Of a stretch of 64,000 bases of DNA, positions 37,582-47,859 are shown piece after piece; the stretch's first letter is position 1, and every line of letters starts with the position of its first letter. Position numbers and translations under genes: made by a program. Source of the stretch: Clostridia bacterium (GTDB lineage: Bacteria > Bacillota > Clostridia > Oscillospirales > Acutalibacteraceae). The stretch lies in NCBI GenBank assembly GCA_017461625.1, contig JAFTXJ010000015.1:62001-126000 (forward strand). Direction: 5' to 3'. Under the pieces are notes generated by a model, which was not told where the DNA came from, did no database searches, and worked only from the letters and a program-made list of their open reading frames with translations.

Positions 37582-40500
37582 TTAAGCGTTAAGATCTTTT
37601 GCGGGATTTGCGAACGAAGTAACATCACTGTATACAGTATGTTTAACTCCGTTTGCATCTGCATAAGTTACATAAGAACGTGCATAGACTGTTTCGCAAC
37701 CTGCATAAGGTGTGTTGCCATCCTTAGTAAGACCACCGATTGAAAGTGTGTAAACACCTGAACGGCTTGTGCTGCTTGCTGTTGAAACATAAACACCGTC
37801 GGTTCCGATTATAAACTGGCTGTCATCACCTGCGATTGCAGCACTGTCTGTGAACATAATACCATGCTGAAGAACTGTGTATTCTGAAGCAACACTACGC
37901 TCTGCATAGAATGATACCCACTTATGATAGCTGTCGTATTCAGCCTTTGTGACACGTGTTGCAACCTTATCAGTTGTTGAGCTGCCACCGTAAACTGCAA
38001 CAAGAGTTGCATCTGTATGAGCCTTGAAGCTGAATGTACGATAGTAGCTTACTACTGCACCGTTTTCGTCAGCCCAGTGGCTGAAGGTGTTGTTGTTTGC
38101 ATCTGTTTCTGCAGCAGTTACTCTTACTGTAGCATACTGTGCATATGAGGTTGTTGTTGAGCTATCACCAACTTTAACGGTGATGCTGTAAGTATCAGGA
38201 CCAACTACGTATTTAGAATAGATGTGAACATCTTCTGTGCTTTCAACAACTGTCGGATCTGAAAGTGAAACTGACCAACCTGCGAACTGATAACCGATAA
38301 CAACCTGATAAGGTCTGCCAACCGGAACTGAACCAACCTGTACGTCTTCAAAACCAATAATCTGGTTATTCATGCCGTGGTAGTAAATTCTGTGTGTTCC
38401 TGCGTCAGCTGAGTTTTCGGTCCACTGAGCTGTGTAGCTTCTTGCACCAGTTGAGCCTTTTGTAATGGTTACTGTTGTTAATACATTACCGCTTTCATCA
38501 AGCCAGCCTGTGAAGGTGTGACCTGACTTAACAGGAATCGGCAATGAGAATGTGGGGGTATCTACTGTGAAATACTCAGGAACAGCTTCCATAAACTGAC
38601 CGCCGTCAAGGTTAATTGAGAGATAGTATTTTTCAATTCTCCAGTTAGCAGAATAAATTCTGTTACCTGTTGAACCTACGGGAACTGTAACTTCTGTTGT
38701 TGTGTTAGAAAGGTCTGTTCCAGTCCATCCTGTGAAGATATAACCTGTTCTTGTTGGGTTATTAAGTGTAAATTCAGGAGTTTCAGCATCATAAGATGTC
38801 GGGTTTGTTACACCCTCAGCAAGAGCACCGCCATTGAGATAATATGTGATGGTGAACTGCTCTGAAATCCAGTTAGCTACAAGCTTAAGGCTACCCATGT
38901 TACCACGAGGAATTGCTACTGTTGAAACATTCTGTGAAACTGTGAGAGCAACTGCAGCAAGTTCAGCTTCTGTTGCTTCGTCAGCAACAACTACTGAGCA
39001 GAGGTAATCAGCATCAGCAGTGTAAGAGCCGGAGTTTGCAAGAGTAATGAATTTTCCGTCTGTATCAAAAATAGCAAGTTTGATTGAGCTGTCATAGGTG
39101 TAAGTTGTGCCGGATCTGAGTGAAACAGGCATTGAGTAGTGACCTACACCGTCAACAACATTGCCATTTGCGTCGATTGTTCCGTTGAACCAGATGAAAT
39201 CAACAATACTGAGAGTCCAACCGTCAAATGTGAAGCCTGCACGACCGGGATTAAGAACCTCAATACCTGCAGTTTCAATTGTGTATGTTTTCGGGTTGAT
39301 ACCTGATACACGGCCTGAATCAAGGTCATAGTCGATTGAATATTCAACAGGAGTGAAGTTTGCTGTGTAAACTCTGTCGCCTGTTGAGCCAACAGGAATT
39401 ACAACGTCTTTCTGCATGCCAAGGATACCTGTACCTGACCAACCGTTGAAGATATAACCAATCTTTGTGGGGTTAGGAATGCTAATTTCATCAGTAACAG
39501 CGTACTCTGTTGCCGGAGCATTAAATGTTGCACCGTCAACACCAAGGAATTTGATGGTGTATGAATCAACAGAATAGTTAGCTACATAGCTTCTGTCACC
39601 TAATGAGCCCTTAGCAATTGTAACTGTCATGGTTGCAGAATCAAGATCTGTTCCTGTCCAACCGATGAATGTATAACCTGTAAGTGTTGGGTTATTGAGT
39701 GTGAAAGTCGGAGTTGTGAATGTGTAGGTTGTGGGGTTAGCAAATTCAACCGCACCTGCACCGTAATCATAAGTAACTGTGAATACGGTTTCTTCCCAGA
39801 CTGCTGTGTATGTTCTTGCACCTGTTGAACCCTTAACAACTGTTACTGTTGGCTGAGTTCCGTCAAGAGCAGTACCGGTCCAACCTTTGAATGTGTAACC
39901 TGTTCTTGTGGGGTTGTTAAGTGTGAACTGATCTTCAACTGTGTAAGTTGTGGGGTTAGTTATGCCACTTGTAAGTGAGCCGCCACCTAAAACATAAGAT
40001 ACCTTGTAATTGATAGCAGTCCAGTTAGCTGTGAAGCTCAAAGCACCACCGTTTGCAGTGTCAATTACAACTTCTTTTTCAGGTGTGTCACCGTTGCTTC
40101 CGGTCCAACCGGTGAAACGATAACCACTCTTAACAGGGTTGTTAAGAACAATTGTACCTGTGCCTGTCACGTAGCTTGTGGGGTTCTGATCACCTGAAAC
40201 GGTACCGCCGTTGAGGTTATAAGTGATGATGTTTTCACTTTCAGCCCAGTTAGCTATGTAAGTTCTGTTACCTGAGGAGCCGCTGTAAACAGTAAGCTCT
40301 TTGGTTGTACCACTGATACCTGTTCCTGACCAACCTGCGAAGATGTAACCTGCTTTAACGGGTTCAGGAATTGTGAAATCAGCTGTTGCATAAGTGTAAT
40401 TTTCTACCGGTGTGTAACCTTCGGGCCAGCTACCTTCATCCAAATCATAAGTGATTGTGTACTGACCTTCTGACCACATTGCACGGTAATATTTATCACC

Positions 40501-43500
40501 TGTGGAGTTTGTTGGGATTGTAACGGTAACCTGAGGTTCTTCACCGTCTTCTGTTGAAGCTACCCAACCAACAAAGTCATAACCTGATTTTGTCGGATTA
40601 TGAAGAGTAATCGGTGATGAAAGGTAATTATACTCTTTGGGGTTAGCGATTGTTTCGTTACCACCGTCTAAGTCATAAGTGATGGTGTATTTTGTAAGTT
40701 CCCAGTTTGCAGTGTAAGTTCTGTTACCTGTTGAACCTGTAGGAACTGTAACAACACTTGCAAGACCTGTGCCTGTGATACCTGTACCTGACCAGGCAAC
40801 AAATGTGTAACCTGTTCTTGTCGGGTTATTAAGTGTGAAATCAGGTGAAGTGATTGTATAAGTTGTGGGGTTACCAACTGCAGTACCGCCGTTAAGAGCG
40901 TAGGTAATGTGGTATTCCTGAACTTCCCAGTTAGCTGTGTAGTTTCTGTTACCTGTTGAACCTTTGTAAATAGTAATAGTCTGAGCATAGCCATCTGTTG
41001 AATCAATATCAGTACCTGACCAACCTAAGAATACATAACCTGTTCTTACAGGGTTATTAAGAGTGATTGTTGCACTTTCAACAGTGTAAGATGTCGGATT
41101 AGCAATACCAACCTGAGCACCTGAACCAAGAACATAGTTGATGTTGTATACAACCGGTGTCCATGTTGCAGTGTAGCTTCTGTTACCTGTTGAACCCTTT
41201 GTGATTGTAACATATTCTGTAGCCTGTTCAAGACCTGTACCGGTCCAGCCTGCGAATGTGTAACCGCTTCTGGTAGGAATTTTAAGGGTGAATGTTTCAG
41301 TGTCAACTGTGTATGTTGCCGGGTTGCCACTGTCATTACCACCTGCAAGGTTGTAAGAAATTGTGTAGTTAGATACACTCCAGTTTGCAACATAAGCCTT
41401 ATCGCCTGTTGAACCCTTGTTGATGGTTACTGTCATTTCAGGGCTTGAAAGGTCAGTTCCTGTCCAACCGCTGAAGATAGCACCTGTCTTGGTCGGGTGA
41501 GCAAGTGTAAAGGTTTCTGTTTCATAAGTGTAAGTGTTGGGGTTAGCTGCTGCGTTAACACCACCGTTTAATGTGTAGGCAATGTTGTAGGTATCAGGTG
41601 TCCATGTTGCTGTGTAAACTCTGTTGCCTGTTGAACCTTTTTCAATTGTAACGGTTGTAGCTGTTCCTGTGATTCCGGTACCGGTCCAACCGCTGAATGT
41701 AAAGCCTGTTCTGGTGGGGTTATTAAGAGTGAATGTTTCTGTTGAGCTATAGTAGTTAGCACGGTTTGCAATATCAACAGTACCACCGCTGAGGAAGTAG
41801 TTGATGGTGTACATTGTCTCAGTCCAGGTTGCTGTATAATTACGGTCACCTGTTGAGCCCTGCTTGATAGCTACTGTTGAGCTTGTTGTTCCTTCATATT
41901 CCCAACCTAAGAAGCTATAGCCTTCTCTTGTGGGATTAGTAAGGGTGAAGTCAGGAGTTTCAACATTGTATGTTGACGGATTAACTGCACCTTCGGGAAG
42001 TGCACCACCGTCAAGGTCATAAGAAATGTCATACTCTTCAACTGACCAATCAGCAGTAAGGGTAAAGTTACCGGTGCTGCCCTTTGGAACAGATACTGAT
42101 TCCTGCTTGCTCTGAGAAGCTAACGGGTCGTTATTATCAACAACTGTGATTTTAATTGTGTCACGAAGAGCTGCGTCAAGGTATTCATCTGAAACTACCA
42201 GGTAAACGAATGCTCCGCCTTCCTGAGAAAGTGAGAAATCAGGATATTCAGATACAGTGAGTGAACCTGTATATGTTCTTGTATCATTTGTGAAGAAGTG
42301 AGCAACAATATGATCTGCACTTCCGTCTGTAGACATTGTGTATGTGTAACCTGATCTTAAAAGAATCGGGTTAGAAACATAATGCTTATCACAAACGTTG
42401 TAGAAACCGTTTTCATCAAGCTCACCTGTTTTCCAAGTGAAGTTTTGGAAAGTCTGTGTCCAACCTGCGAAGTTGTAACCGGTTCTTACAGGAGCACCGA
42501 TTTCTTTATCAGCGGTTTCAATATTATATGTTGTGATACATGAAGCTGTTGAAGCACCACCTGCAAAATCATATGTGATAGTGTAGTTTTCAACGGTCCA
42601 TGTTGCAACATAGGAACGATCACCGATTGAGCCTTTGTTGATTGTTACTGACTTTGAAACACCTGTGATATCTGTACCTGACCAACCTGCGAAGATATAA
42701 CCTTCTTTAATGGGGTTGGTAAGAGTAAATGTTGGTGTTTCTGCTGTGTAGGCAGCAACATTATTGTTAACAGCTGTTTCGTAATGGCCACCTGCAATAT
42801 CATAATTGATGTTGTAGTTAATCGGAGTCCAACGTGCTGTGAATACAATTGTACCAAAGTCAGTTGAAGTGATTGTACCGTTCATCATCGGTTCAGAGCT
42901 TGATACACCTGTGTTTACGCTGAACTTATCCCATCCTGCAAATTCATAACCTGTCTTTTCAGGGTTTATGATTGTAAAAGTATCACCTGTTGTGAATGTT
43001 GTGGGGTTAGTTCCGTTAACAGCACCGCCGTTAAGCTCATAAATGATTTCGTTTTTGTCTGAAGTCCATACAGCGGTAAGCATTATATCACCGTATGTGC
43101 CTGCGGGGATTGTAAGGTCGTCTGTAATTTCATCCAATGCACTGCTCTGCCATCCGTAGAAGGTGTAACCGCCTCTTGTAGGATTATCAATTACAGTTGC
43201 ACTCTCAATGTTGTAAGTTGTTGGGCTGTTTGCGCCTGCAGTACCGCCACCGAGGTCGTAGCTGATCTGATACTGAATAATGGTCCAGCTTGCATCAAAT
43301 GTAAGAGGTTTAGCAAATGTGCCTGCAGGAATATCGATTGACTGAACTGCTGTGTAGCCTTCACCAGTCCATCCGCTGAAGGAGTAACCTGTTCTTGTTG
43401 CGGGTTTGATGGTGATAATGTCAGCATATGTGAAGCTTGTCGGGTTCATTGAGTTATCAGCCTGGCTCAATGAAGAATCTTCAACATTAAGGTTGTAGGT

Positions 43501-46500
43501 GATTGAATACTCAATTGCATCCCAGTGAGCAGTATAAGTTCTGTCACCATACTCGCCTGTCGGGATTGTAACATCTTTCTGATATGAAGATGTGTCAATA
43601 TCTGTACCTGACCAACCTGCAAATTCATAACCTGTCTTTGTGGGGTTAATGAGAGTGATATCACTTGATTCGATAGTGTACTCTGTTGGGTTAACACCTG
43701 TTACCAAGCCACCGTCAAGGTTATAGTTGATTGAATAAGTAATGGGAGTCCACTTTGCATAAAGTGTGTGGTTTGTAGGAATTTTTACGATTGTGTCGGC
43801 TGTTACAAGAGCTGAATCCTGACAGTTGGGGTCAGAATACCACTGGTAAGAATAACCAGTTCTCTGAGCTGTTGCAAGTGTGCCGTAAGCCTTATCGTAA
43901 TATACAATGCCTGAAGCAGGAGTTACTGTTGCATCGTCTGCATTCTTTTCATAGGTAATCTGATATTCAGCGTTTGACCACTGAGCAACCAATTCACCGT
44001 TTGCAGCCCAATCCCAAGTGAACTGGCTACCTGCGGTGTAAATTTCACCGCCGTTTATCTGCCAACCTAAGAAGTTATAACCTGTTCTTACAGGAACACC
44101 GAGGGGCAACTGATAAACTTCGTCGAAAGTTACGTCTTTTTCATCATCTGTGGGTTCATCACCCTCCTGCCACACACCGCCGTTTAAATCAAAGCTAACA
44201 GTGTATTCAAGAGGAACCCAGTTTGCATTGAACTGACCTGCTTCCATATAATCCCAGTGAATTGTTTCACCTGATGAATATACGGTCTGTGTCGGGTCAA
44301 CGTCAAGATACCAACCTGCAAAGGTGTAACCTGCTCTTGAAGGTGATGCAGTGGTGATTGTATAATCCTGACCGTAAATTGCAAGCGAACCTGAACCACC
44401 GCTTGGTGTAAAGCTTGCTGTGCCTGTGTTATAGCTAATCTTATATGTTTCGGGGATGTAATAGAAAATCCATACGTAGTTATCTTCCGCTGCAGTAACT
44501 GATTCATAATCTGCAGTGCCTGTTGTGATAACTTTATCATCAACAATACGCTCATATTTTTTAGCGTAAGTGAATCCTTCAATTTCGATAGCGTTAGCAA
44601 CCAAAACATCACTCAAAGTGTATGAGTAAGGATCTTCAACTGAAATTTCACCTGTTACGTTATCCCATACCCAATAATGCTTAACCTGAGCAGTACCTGG
44701 AAGAAGCTGAACACCGTTGTCTGAGTTTACAAGGTTCTTTTCGGCATTTGCGATATCTTCAGGTGTGGCTGCAGGGTTACCGAGAATTTTTGCAGCATTG
44801 ATAACAGAATCTCTGTAGGTGTTGTATTCTTCAGGGGTTGAGAACCAGTCCTGCTGGTAAGAGTTACTTACCGCCTGGTTATACAAGTTACGAAGGGTAC
44901 TCTTATCAGTTCTGATTACAGTAATATAAACTTCTGAAGTTGATGTTGCCTGAGCCATCCATTCACTAAGCCAAGGACCAACTTCATGAACACCCTTTGC
45001 TTCACCGTGAACAACGTATCTTACTTCATCTTCTGAAGACATTGCATAGTTAAGGGCGGTTGAAGATGAACCGTTGTTTGAAATATAAATTCTCTTACCT
45101 GCAAAATCTTCAAGCTTTGTTCCGCTCATTGAAGCTAAAACATTACCTGAGTTAGCAAAATAGAATGTATAATATGGTGTTGTATCGGTCTGATCTGCTT
45201 CTTCGGCATTGTTGATATCGAAGCCTATCTGAAGAAGCGGAACCTGATTGAAGTTATTGATACGGCTCTTATCGGCGTAGATATAACCGATATCTGCAGA
45301 TGTTGAAGTGGCTCCTGCCGAACTACCGCTTGTTTCGTTAGTTCTCCAGGTAAAACCGCTACCTGATACATATGGTTCATTATCCACAACTACATCGTTG
45401 TTTAAATAAGGTGCATACTCATAACCTGCACTCTGTGCACTGTCTACCCTGTGCAAACCATAAGCAAATACAGATGTAACAACATGCATTGCACTGTTAA
45501 GGTTATGGTCGATAGTCATCTTGGCACCGGCAGAAAGTGTTGAAGCGGTGCCTGTTGGTGTCGGATAAATATAAGAATAAGTATAGGTTATATAATCTTT
45601 GCTGTCATAGGTGTACTGAGCAGTCCAAACCATAAGAACATACTGGCCTGCTGTCAGAGCTTCTGACAATGAACCTGCAGTTATTGTGGTTGAAATAGTA
45701 TCACCTGTTGTGCTGTTAGTTCCGATAGTGTAAGAAGAAATGCTTGTTGCACCCTCCTGATAAGATGCAGAAATCTTAACATTGGTTGCACCCTTACGGT
45801 GGAAATAAACATTACCGTCAGTTTTGTTAGGTGATGAAATCAATGCACCATCGTCAGCATTTTCTCTGTCGATATAATAAAGGAAGGTTTTGCTGTCAGC
45901 CGGGTTAAGATAAATAGTTTCGGGTGCATAGAAATATACTGTATTAACATTTTCATCTTTTTCGAGTTCAATGTTGATTATTCGCTCAGTGCCGGCATCA
46001 ACATCAGCCTGAGTAACAGTGAAGCTCTCAGTCTTGGTGATATAACCCTTACGTGTGGCTGTGTATGAGTAATCGCCTGCAGGAAGAACATAGATATTAT
46101 CTGTGTACTTTGTTTCAATCAAAGCGTTGTTTGAATCATAAACTGCAAGAGTTGTATCAGTTGAAGGAAGAACAAACTGAACATAAGACTGAACTCGTTC
46201 GGTCTTTGAAAGGAGTGTGGGCTGAAGGTATGTGATACCGCCCTTACCTGTCATGTAGATACGAACGTAGCTGTTAATCTGATCTTCATATGCATTAAGG
46301 TCAAATGTAACAGTTGCAAATTCTTCAGTTTCGGTGATAGTCTTGGTGGCGATGATATTACCGTCAGCAACAAGACGAACCTTTGAAGCATTGTTAACAG
46401 AAATAGTAATCTGATCTGTGTCTGCATCATCAATAGCAAAATTGTTGATTGACGGATATTTACCTGATGCGGTAAAACCGTCGCCAAGCTCGTAGGAGTT

Positions 46501-47700
46501 TTTGGAGTTAACTGAGCTACAATAGAACTCACCCATGGTCATACTTCTGATAATGTCACCTGTATAACCATACCAAGGTGTTGTGTTATCAGCAGTAAGC
46601 CAACCCTGGTTGGTGGTGAAAGTCTCATCTTCTTTTGACCAGGCTGTACCGTCGTTAACAAGGAAGAACTGAGCATTCTTGTCAATGTCTGACTCTTCAT
46701 GGGAGTCATCTTCACAGAAACCATAAACGTTGATACCCTGAGGAGCAAGGAATTTAAGACTTTCGTCATATACGTAGTAACGGTCGTTACGGGTACGGTT
46801 ATCAGAGGTGTTAACAAGTTCCATACCGATAACACCTTTTTTAACGATCTGACCTGTTACGTTTGTATGGTTCCAAGCTGTGTCAGATGTGGTATATGTA
46901 GGTCTGTTGGGGCAATAACGCTCATAGATAAGAACATATTCCTGAATCCACTGAGCATCATAAACACCGGGGTCATCATTACCGCCGGCCCATTCACCAA
47001 CGTGGTTAATTCTGGTTACAGCACCTGAGTTATATGCATTTGCAACAGTGCTTTCAGGCCATTCAACAGAACGTGTAGCACCGTGGAATACAGATACATT
47101 ATAACAGTTAACGTGGCACTTGTTACCTGAAACTGCGTTGGCTTCGTTACCGAGGGGGAGGTTAAACATACCTCTGCCGGCATCAACCATAGCAGTTGGT
47201 CTTTCACCGTAAGTACCGACCTGCTTACCTGATATAATATTGTAATAATCATCGTAAGAGATTTCGTCGATATTACCGTGAACGAAAGACTGGTAGCCGT
47301 AAAGTGCACATCTGTCCTGACTTTCGGTCCAACCGCATTTAGCACCGTTTGCACCATCGGCACCTGTTACAACGCCGTTGGTTTCAATGTCGGGGCCGTT
47401 AACGGTACCATGGTCAGTAAGACAAAGTACGTCGTAGCCTTTCATATAATGGTACCAGATGGTATCATTAAGCTCGATGTCAGCGTCGCTTCGTACAGTA
47501 TGCGCATGAGTCGATGACTTAAACGCATAGAGCGAGCTGCTGTTCCAATCGACATTCTTGTAAGGGTCATCTACAACTGTAAAGTCATAGTTGCCGAGAA
47601 CGTCGGTAGGCTCTGCATAAGCAGTCATACCAACGACACCGACACTTATGAGCATAACAACCGCTACAAGCATCGAAAGGATTTTTACGAATGTTTTCAT
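37582..47700 (-). CDS. Giant exported protein: PHP-like phosphoesterase plus 24 List_Bact/InlB repeats
   Basis: 3372 residues, signal peptide 1-29. Residues ~60-400 resemble a PHP metallo-phosphoesterase of CehA/McbA type: STHAHTVRSD (65/67), LCLTDHG (96-97), TRINHVGEW (233), GMELVN (294) and CEDDSHEE (334). About 500-1080 hold PEGA-like and mixed beta domains. About 1085-3100 hold 24 repeats of 72-80 residues with core YxITYxLxGG ... NPTxxGYTFxGWxG ... KGSTGNRxYTAxW. Two repeats carry a homologous ~60-residue insert. No LPXTG, SLH or dockerin is seen at the C-terminus. Confidence 0.9.
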   Translation of the reverse strand: MKTFVKILSMLVAVVMLISVGVVGMTAYAEPTDVLGNYDFTVVDDPYKNVDWNSSSLYAFKSSTHAHTVRSDADIELNDTIWYHYMKGYDVLCLTDHGTVNGPDIETNGVVTGADGANGAKCGWTESQDRCALYGYQSFVHGNIDEISYDDYYNIISGKQVGTYGERPTAMVDAGRGMFNLPLGNEANAVSGNKCHVNCYNVSVFHGATRSVEWPESTVANAYNSGAVTRINHVGEWAGGNDDPGVYDAQWIQEYVLIYERYCPNRPTYTTSDTAWNHTNVTGQIVKKGVIGMELVNTSDNRTRNDRYYVYDESLKFLAPQGINVYGFCEDDSHEESDIDKNAQFFLVNDGTAWSKEDETFTTNQGWLTADNTTPWYGYTGDIIRSMTMGEFYCSSVNSKNSYELGDGFTASGKYPSINNFAIDDADTDQITISVNNASKVRLVADGNIIATKTITETEEFATVTFDLNAYEDQINSYVRIYMTGKGGITYLQPTLLSKTERVQSYVQFVLPSTDTTLAVYDSNNALIETKYTDNIYVLPAGDYSYTATRKGYITKTESFTVTQADVDAGTERIINIELEKDENVNTVYFYAPETIYLNPADSKTFLYYIDRENADDGALISSPNKTDGNVYFHRKGATNVKISASYQEGATSISSYTIGTNSTTGDTISTTITAGSLSEALTAGQYVLMVWTAQYTYDSKDYITYTYSYIYPTPTGTASTLSAGAKMTIDHNLNSAMHVVTSVFAYGLHRVDSAQSAGYEYAPYLNNDVVVDNEPYVSGSGFTWRTNETSGSSAGATSTSADIGYIYADKSRINNFNQVPLLQIGFDINNAEEADQTDTTPYYTFYFANSGNVLASMSGTKLEDFAGKRIYISNNGSSSTALNYAMSSEDEVRYVVHGEAKGVHEVGPWLSEWMAQATSTSEVYITVIRTDKSTLRNLYNQAVSNSYQQDWFSTPEEYNTYRDSVINAAKILGNPAATPEDIANAEKNLVNSDNGVQLLPGTAQVKHYWVWDNVTGEISVEDPYSYTLSDVLVANAIEIEGFTYAKKYERIVDDKVITTGTADYESVTAAEDNYVWIFYYIPETYKISYNTGTASFTPSGGSGSLAIYGQDYTITTASPSRAGYTFAGWYLDVDPTQTVYSSGETIHWDYMEAGQFNANWVPLEYTVSFDLNGGVWQEGDEPTDDEKDVTFDEVYQLPLGVPVRTGYNFLGWQINGGEIYTAGSQFTWDWAANGELVAQWSNAEYQITYEKNADDATVTPASGIVYYDKAYGTLATAQRTGYSYQWYSDPNCQDSALVTADTIVKIPTNHTLYAKWTPITYSINYNLDGGLVTGVNPTEYTIESSDITLINPTKTGYEFAGWSGTDIDTSSYQKDVTIPTGEYGDRTYTAHWDAIEYSITYNLNVEDSSLSQADNSMNPTSFTYADIITIKPATRTGYSFSGWTGEGYTAVQSIDIPAGTFAKPLTFDASWTIIQYQISYDLGGGTAGANSPTTYNIESATVIDNPTRGGYTFYGWQSSALDEITDDLTIPAGTYGDIMLTAVWTSDKNEIIYELNGGAVNGTNPTTFTTGDTFTIINPEKTGYEFAGWDKFSVNTGVSSSEPMMNGTITSTDFGTIVFTARWTPINYNINYDIAGGHYETAVNNNVAAYTAETPTFTLTNPIKEGYIFAGWSGTDITGVSKSVTINKGSIGDRSYVATWTVENYTITYDFAGGASTASCITTYNIETADKEIGAPVRTGYNFAGWTQTFQNFTWKTGELDENGFYNVCDKHYVSNPILLRSGYTYTMSTDGSADHIVAHFFTNDTRTYTGSLTVSEYPDFSLSQEGGAFVYLVVSDEYLDAALRDTIKITVVDNNDPLASQSKQESVSVPKGSTGNFTLTADWSVEEYDISYDLDGGALPEGAVNPSTYNVETPDFTLTNPTREGYSFLGWEYEGTTSSTVAIKQGSTGDRNYTATWTETMYTINYFLSGGTVDIANRANYYSSTETFTLNNPTRTGFTFSGWTGTGITGTATTVTIEKGSTGNRVYTATWTPDTYNIAYTLNGGVNAAANPNTYTYETETFTLAHPTKTGAIFSGWTGTDLSSPEMTVTINKGSTGDKAYVANWSVSNYTISYNLAGGNDSGNPATYTVDTETFTLKIPTRSGYTFAGWTGTGLEQATEYVTITKGSTGNRSYTATWTPVVYNINYVLGSGAQVGIANPTSYTVESATITLNNPVRTGYVFLGWSGTDIDSTDGYAQTITIYKGSTGNRNYTANWEVQEYHITYALNGGTAVGNPTTYTITSPDFTLNNPTRTGYTFVAWSGTGITGTGLASVVTVPTGSTGNRTYTANWELTKYTITYDLDGGNETIANPKEYNYLSSPITLHNPTKSGYDFVGWVASTEDGEEPQVTVTIPTNSTGDKYYRAMWSEGQYTITYDLDEGSWPEGYTPVENYTYATADFTIPEPVKAGYIFAGWSGTGISGTTKELTVYSGSSGNRTYIANWAESENIITYNLNGGTVSGDQNPTSYVTGTGTIVLNNPVKSGYRFTGWTGSNGDTPEKEVVIDTANGGALSFTANWTAINYKVSYVLGGGSLTSGITNPTTYTVEDQFTLNNPTRTGYTFKGWTGTALDGTQPTVTVVKGSTGARTYTAVWEETVFTVTYDYGAGAVEFANPTTYTFTTPTFTLNNPTLTGYTFIGWTGTDLDSATMTVTIAKGSLGDRSYVANYSVDSYTIKFLGVDGATFNAPATEYAVTDEISIPNPTKIGYIFNGWSGTGILGMQKDVVIPVGSTGDRVYTANFTPVEYSIDYDLDSGRVSGINPKTYTIETAGIEVLNPGRAGFTFDGWTLSIVDFIWFNGTIDANGNVVDGVGHYSMPVSLRSGTTYTYDSSIKLAIFDTDGKFITLANSGSYTADADYLCSVVVADEATEAELAAVALTVSQNVSTVAIPRGNMGSLKLVANWISEQFTITYYLNGGALAEGVTNPTSYDAETPEFTLNNPTRTGYIFTGWTGTDLSNTTTEVTVPVGSTGNRIYSANWRIEKYYLSINLDGGQFMEAVPEYFTVDTPTFSLPIPVKSGHTFTGWLDESGNVLTTVTITKGSTGARSYTAQWTENSADAGTHRIYYHGMNNQIIGFEDVQVGSVPVGRPYQVVIGYQFAGWSVSLSDPTVVESTEDVHIYSKYVVGPDTYSITVKVGDSSTTTSYAQYATVRVTAAETDANNNTFSHWADENGAVVSYYRTFSFKAHTDATLVAVYGGSSTTDKVATRVTKAEYDSYHKWVSFYAERSVASEYTVLQHGIMFTDSAAIAGDDSQFIIGTDGVYVSTASSTSRSGVYTLSIGGLTKDGNTPYAGCETVYARSYVTYADANGVKHTVYSDVTSFANPAKDLNA

Positions 47701-47749
47701 AAAAAATCATTCCTCCTATACTTATAAAACTCCAATTATAGTTGTAACA

Positions 47750-47778
47750 ATTATATACCCTTATACTCAAAAATGCAA
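47750..47778 (-). promoter_or_regulatory. Promoter of the giant exported protein
   Basis: Minus-strand TTGCAT (47773-47778), 17-base spacer, TATAAT (47750-47755), about 50 bases before the ATG. Confidence 0.8.
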
Positions 47779-47812
47779 TAGTAAACACACAAATTTTTAA
47801 CAAAATTTGACC

Positions 47813-47843
47813 AAAAAAATCCCCACTATAAAGTGAGGATTTT
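47813..47843 (-). terminator. Terminator of the ChbG-like gene
   Basis: Minus-strand AATCCTCACT / AGTGGGGATT with a short AT loop, then TTTTTGG. Confidence 0.75.
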
Positions 47844-47859
47844 ATGAAATTATATTGTA

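Noticed and set aside
37582-38400. LPXTG, SLH or dockerin anchor at the end of the giant protein
   Set aside because: The C-terminal sequence ends FANPAKDLNA with no sorting signal, hydrophobic tail or calcium loops.
37700-47400. Numerous long open frames antisense or shifted within the giant gene
   Set aside because: They arise from the repetitive, Thr/Gly-rich codon pattern and share no domain or start signals.
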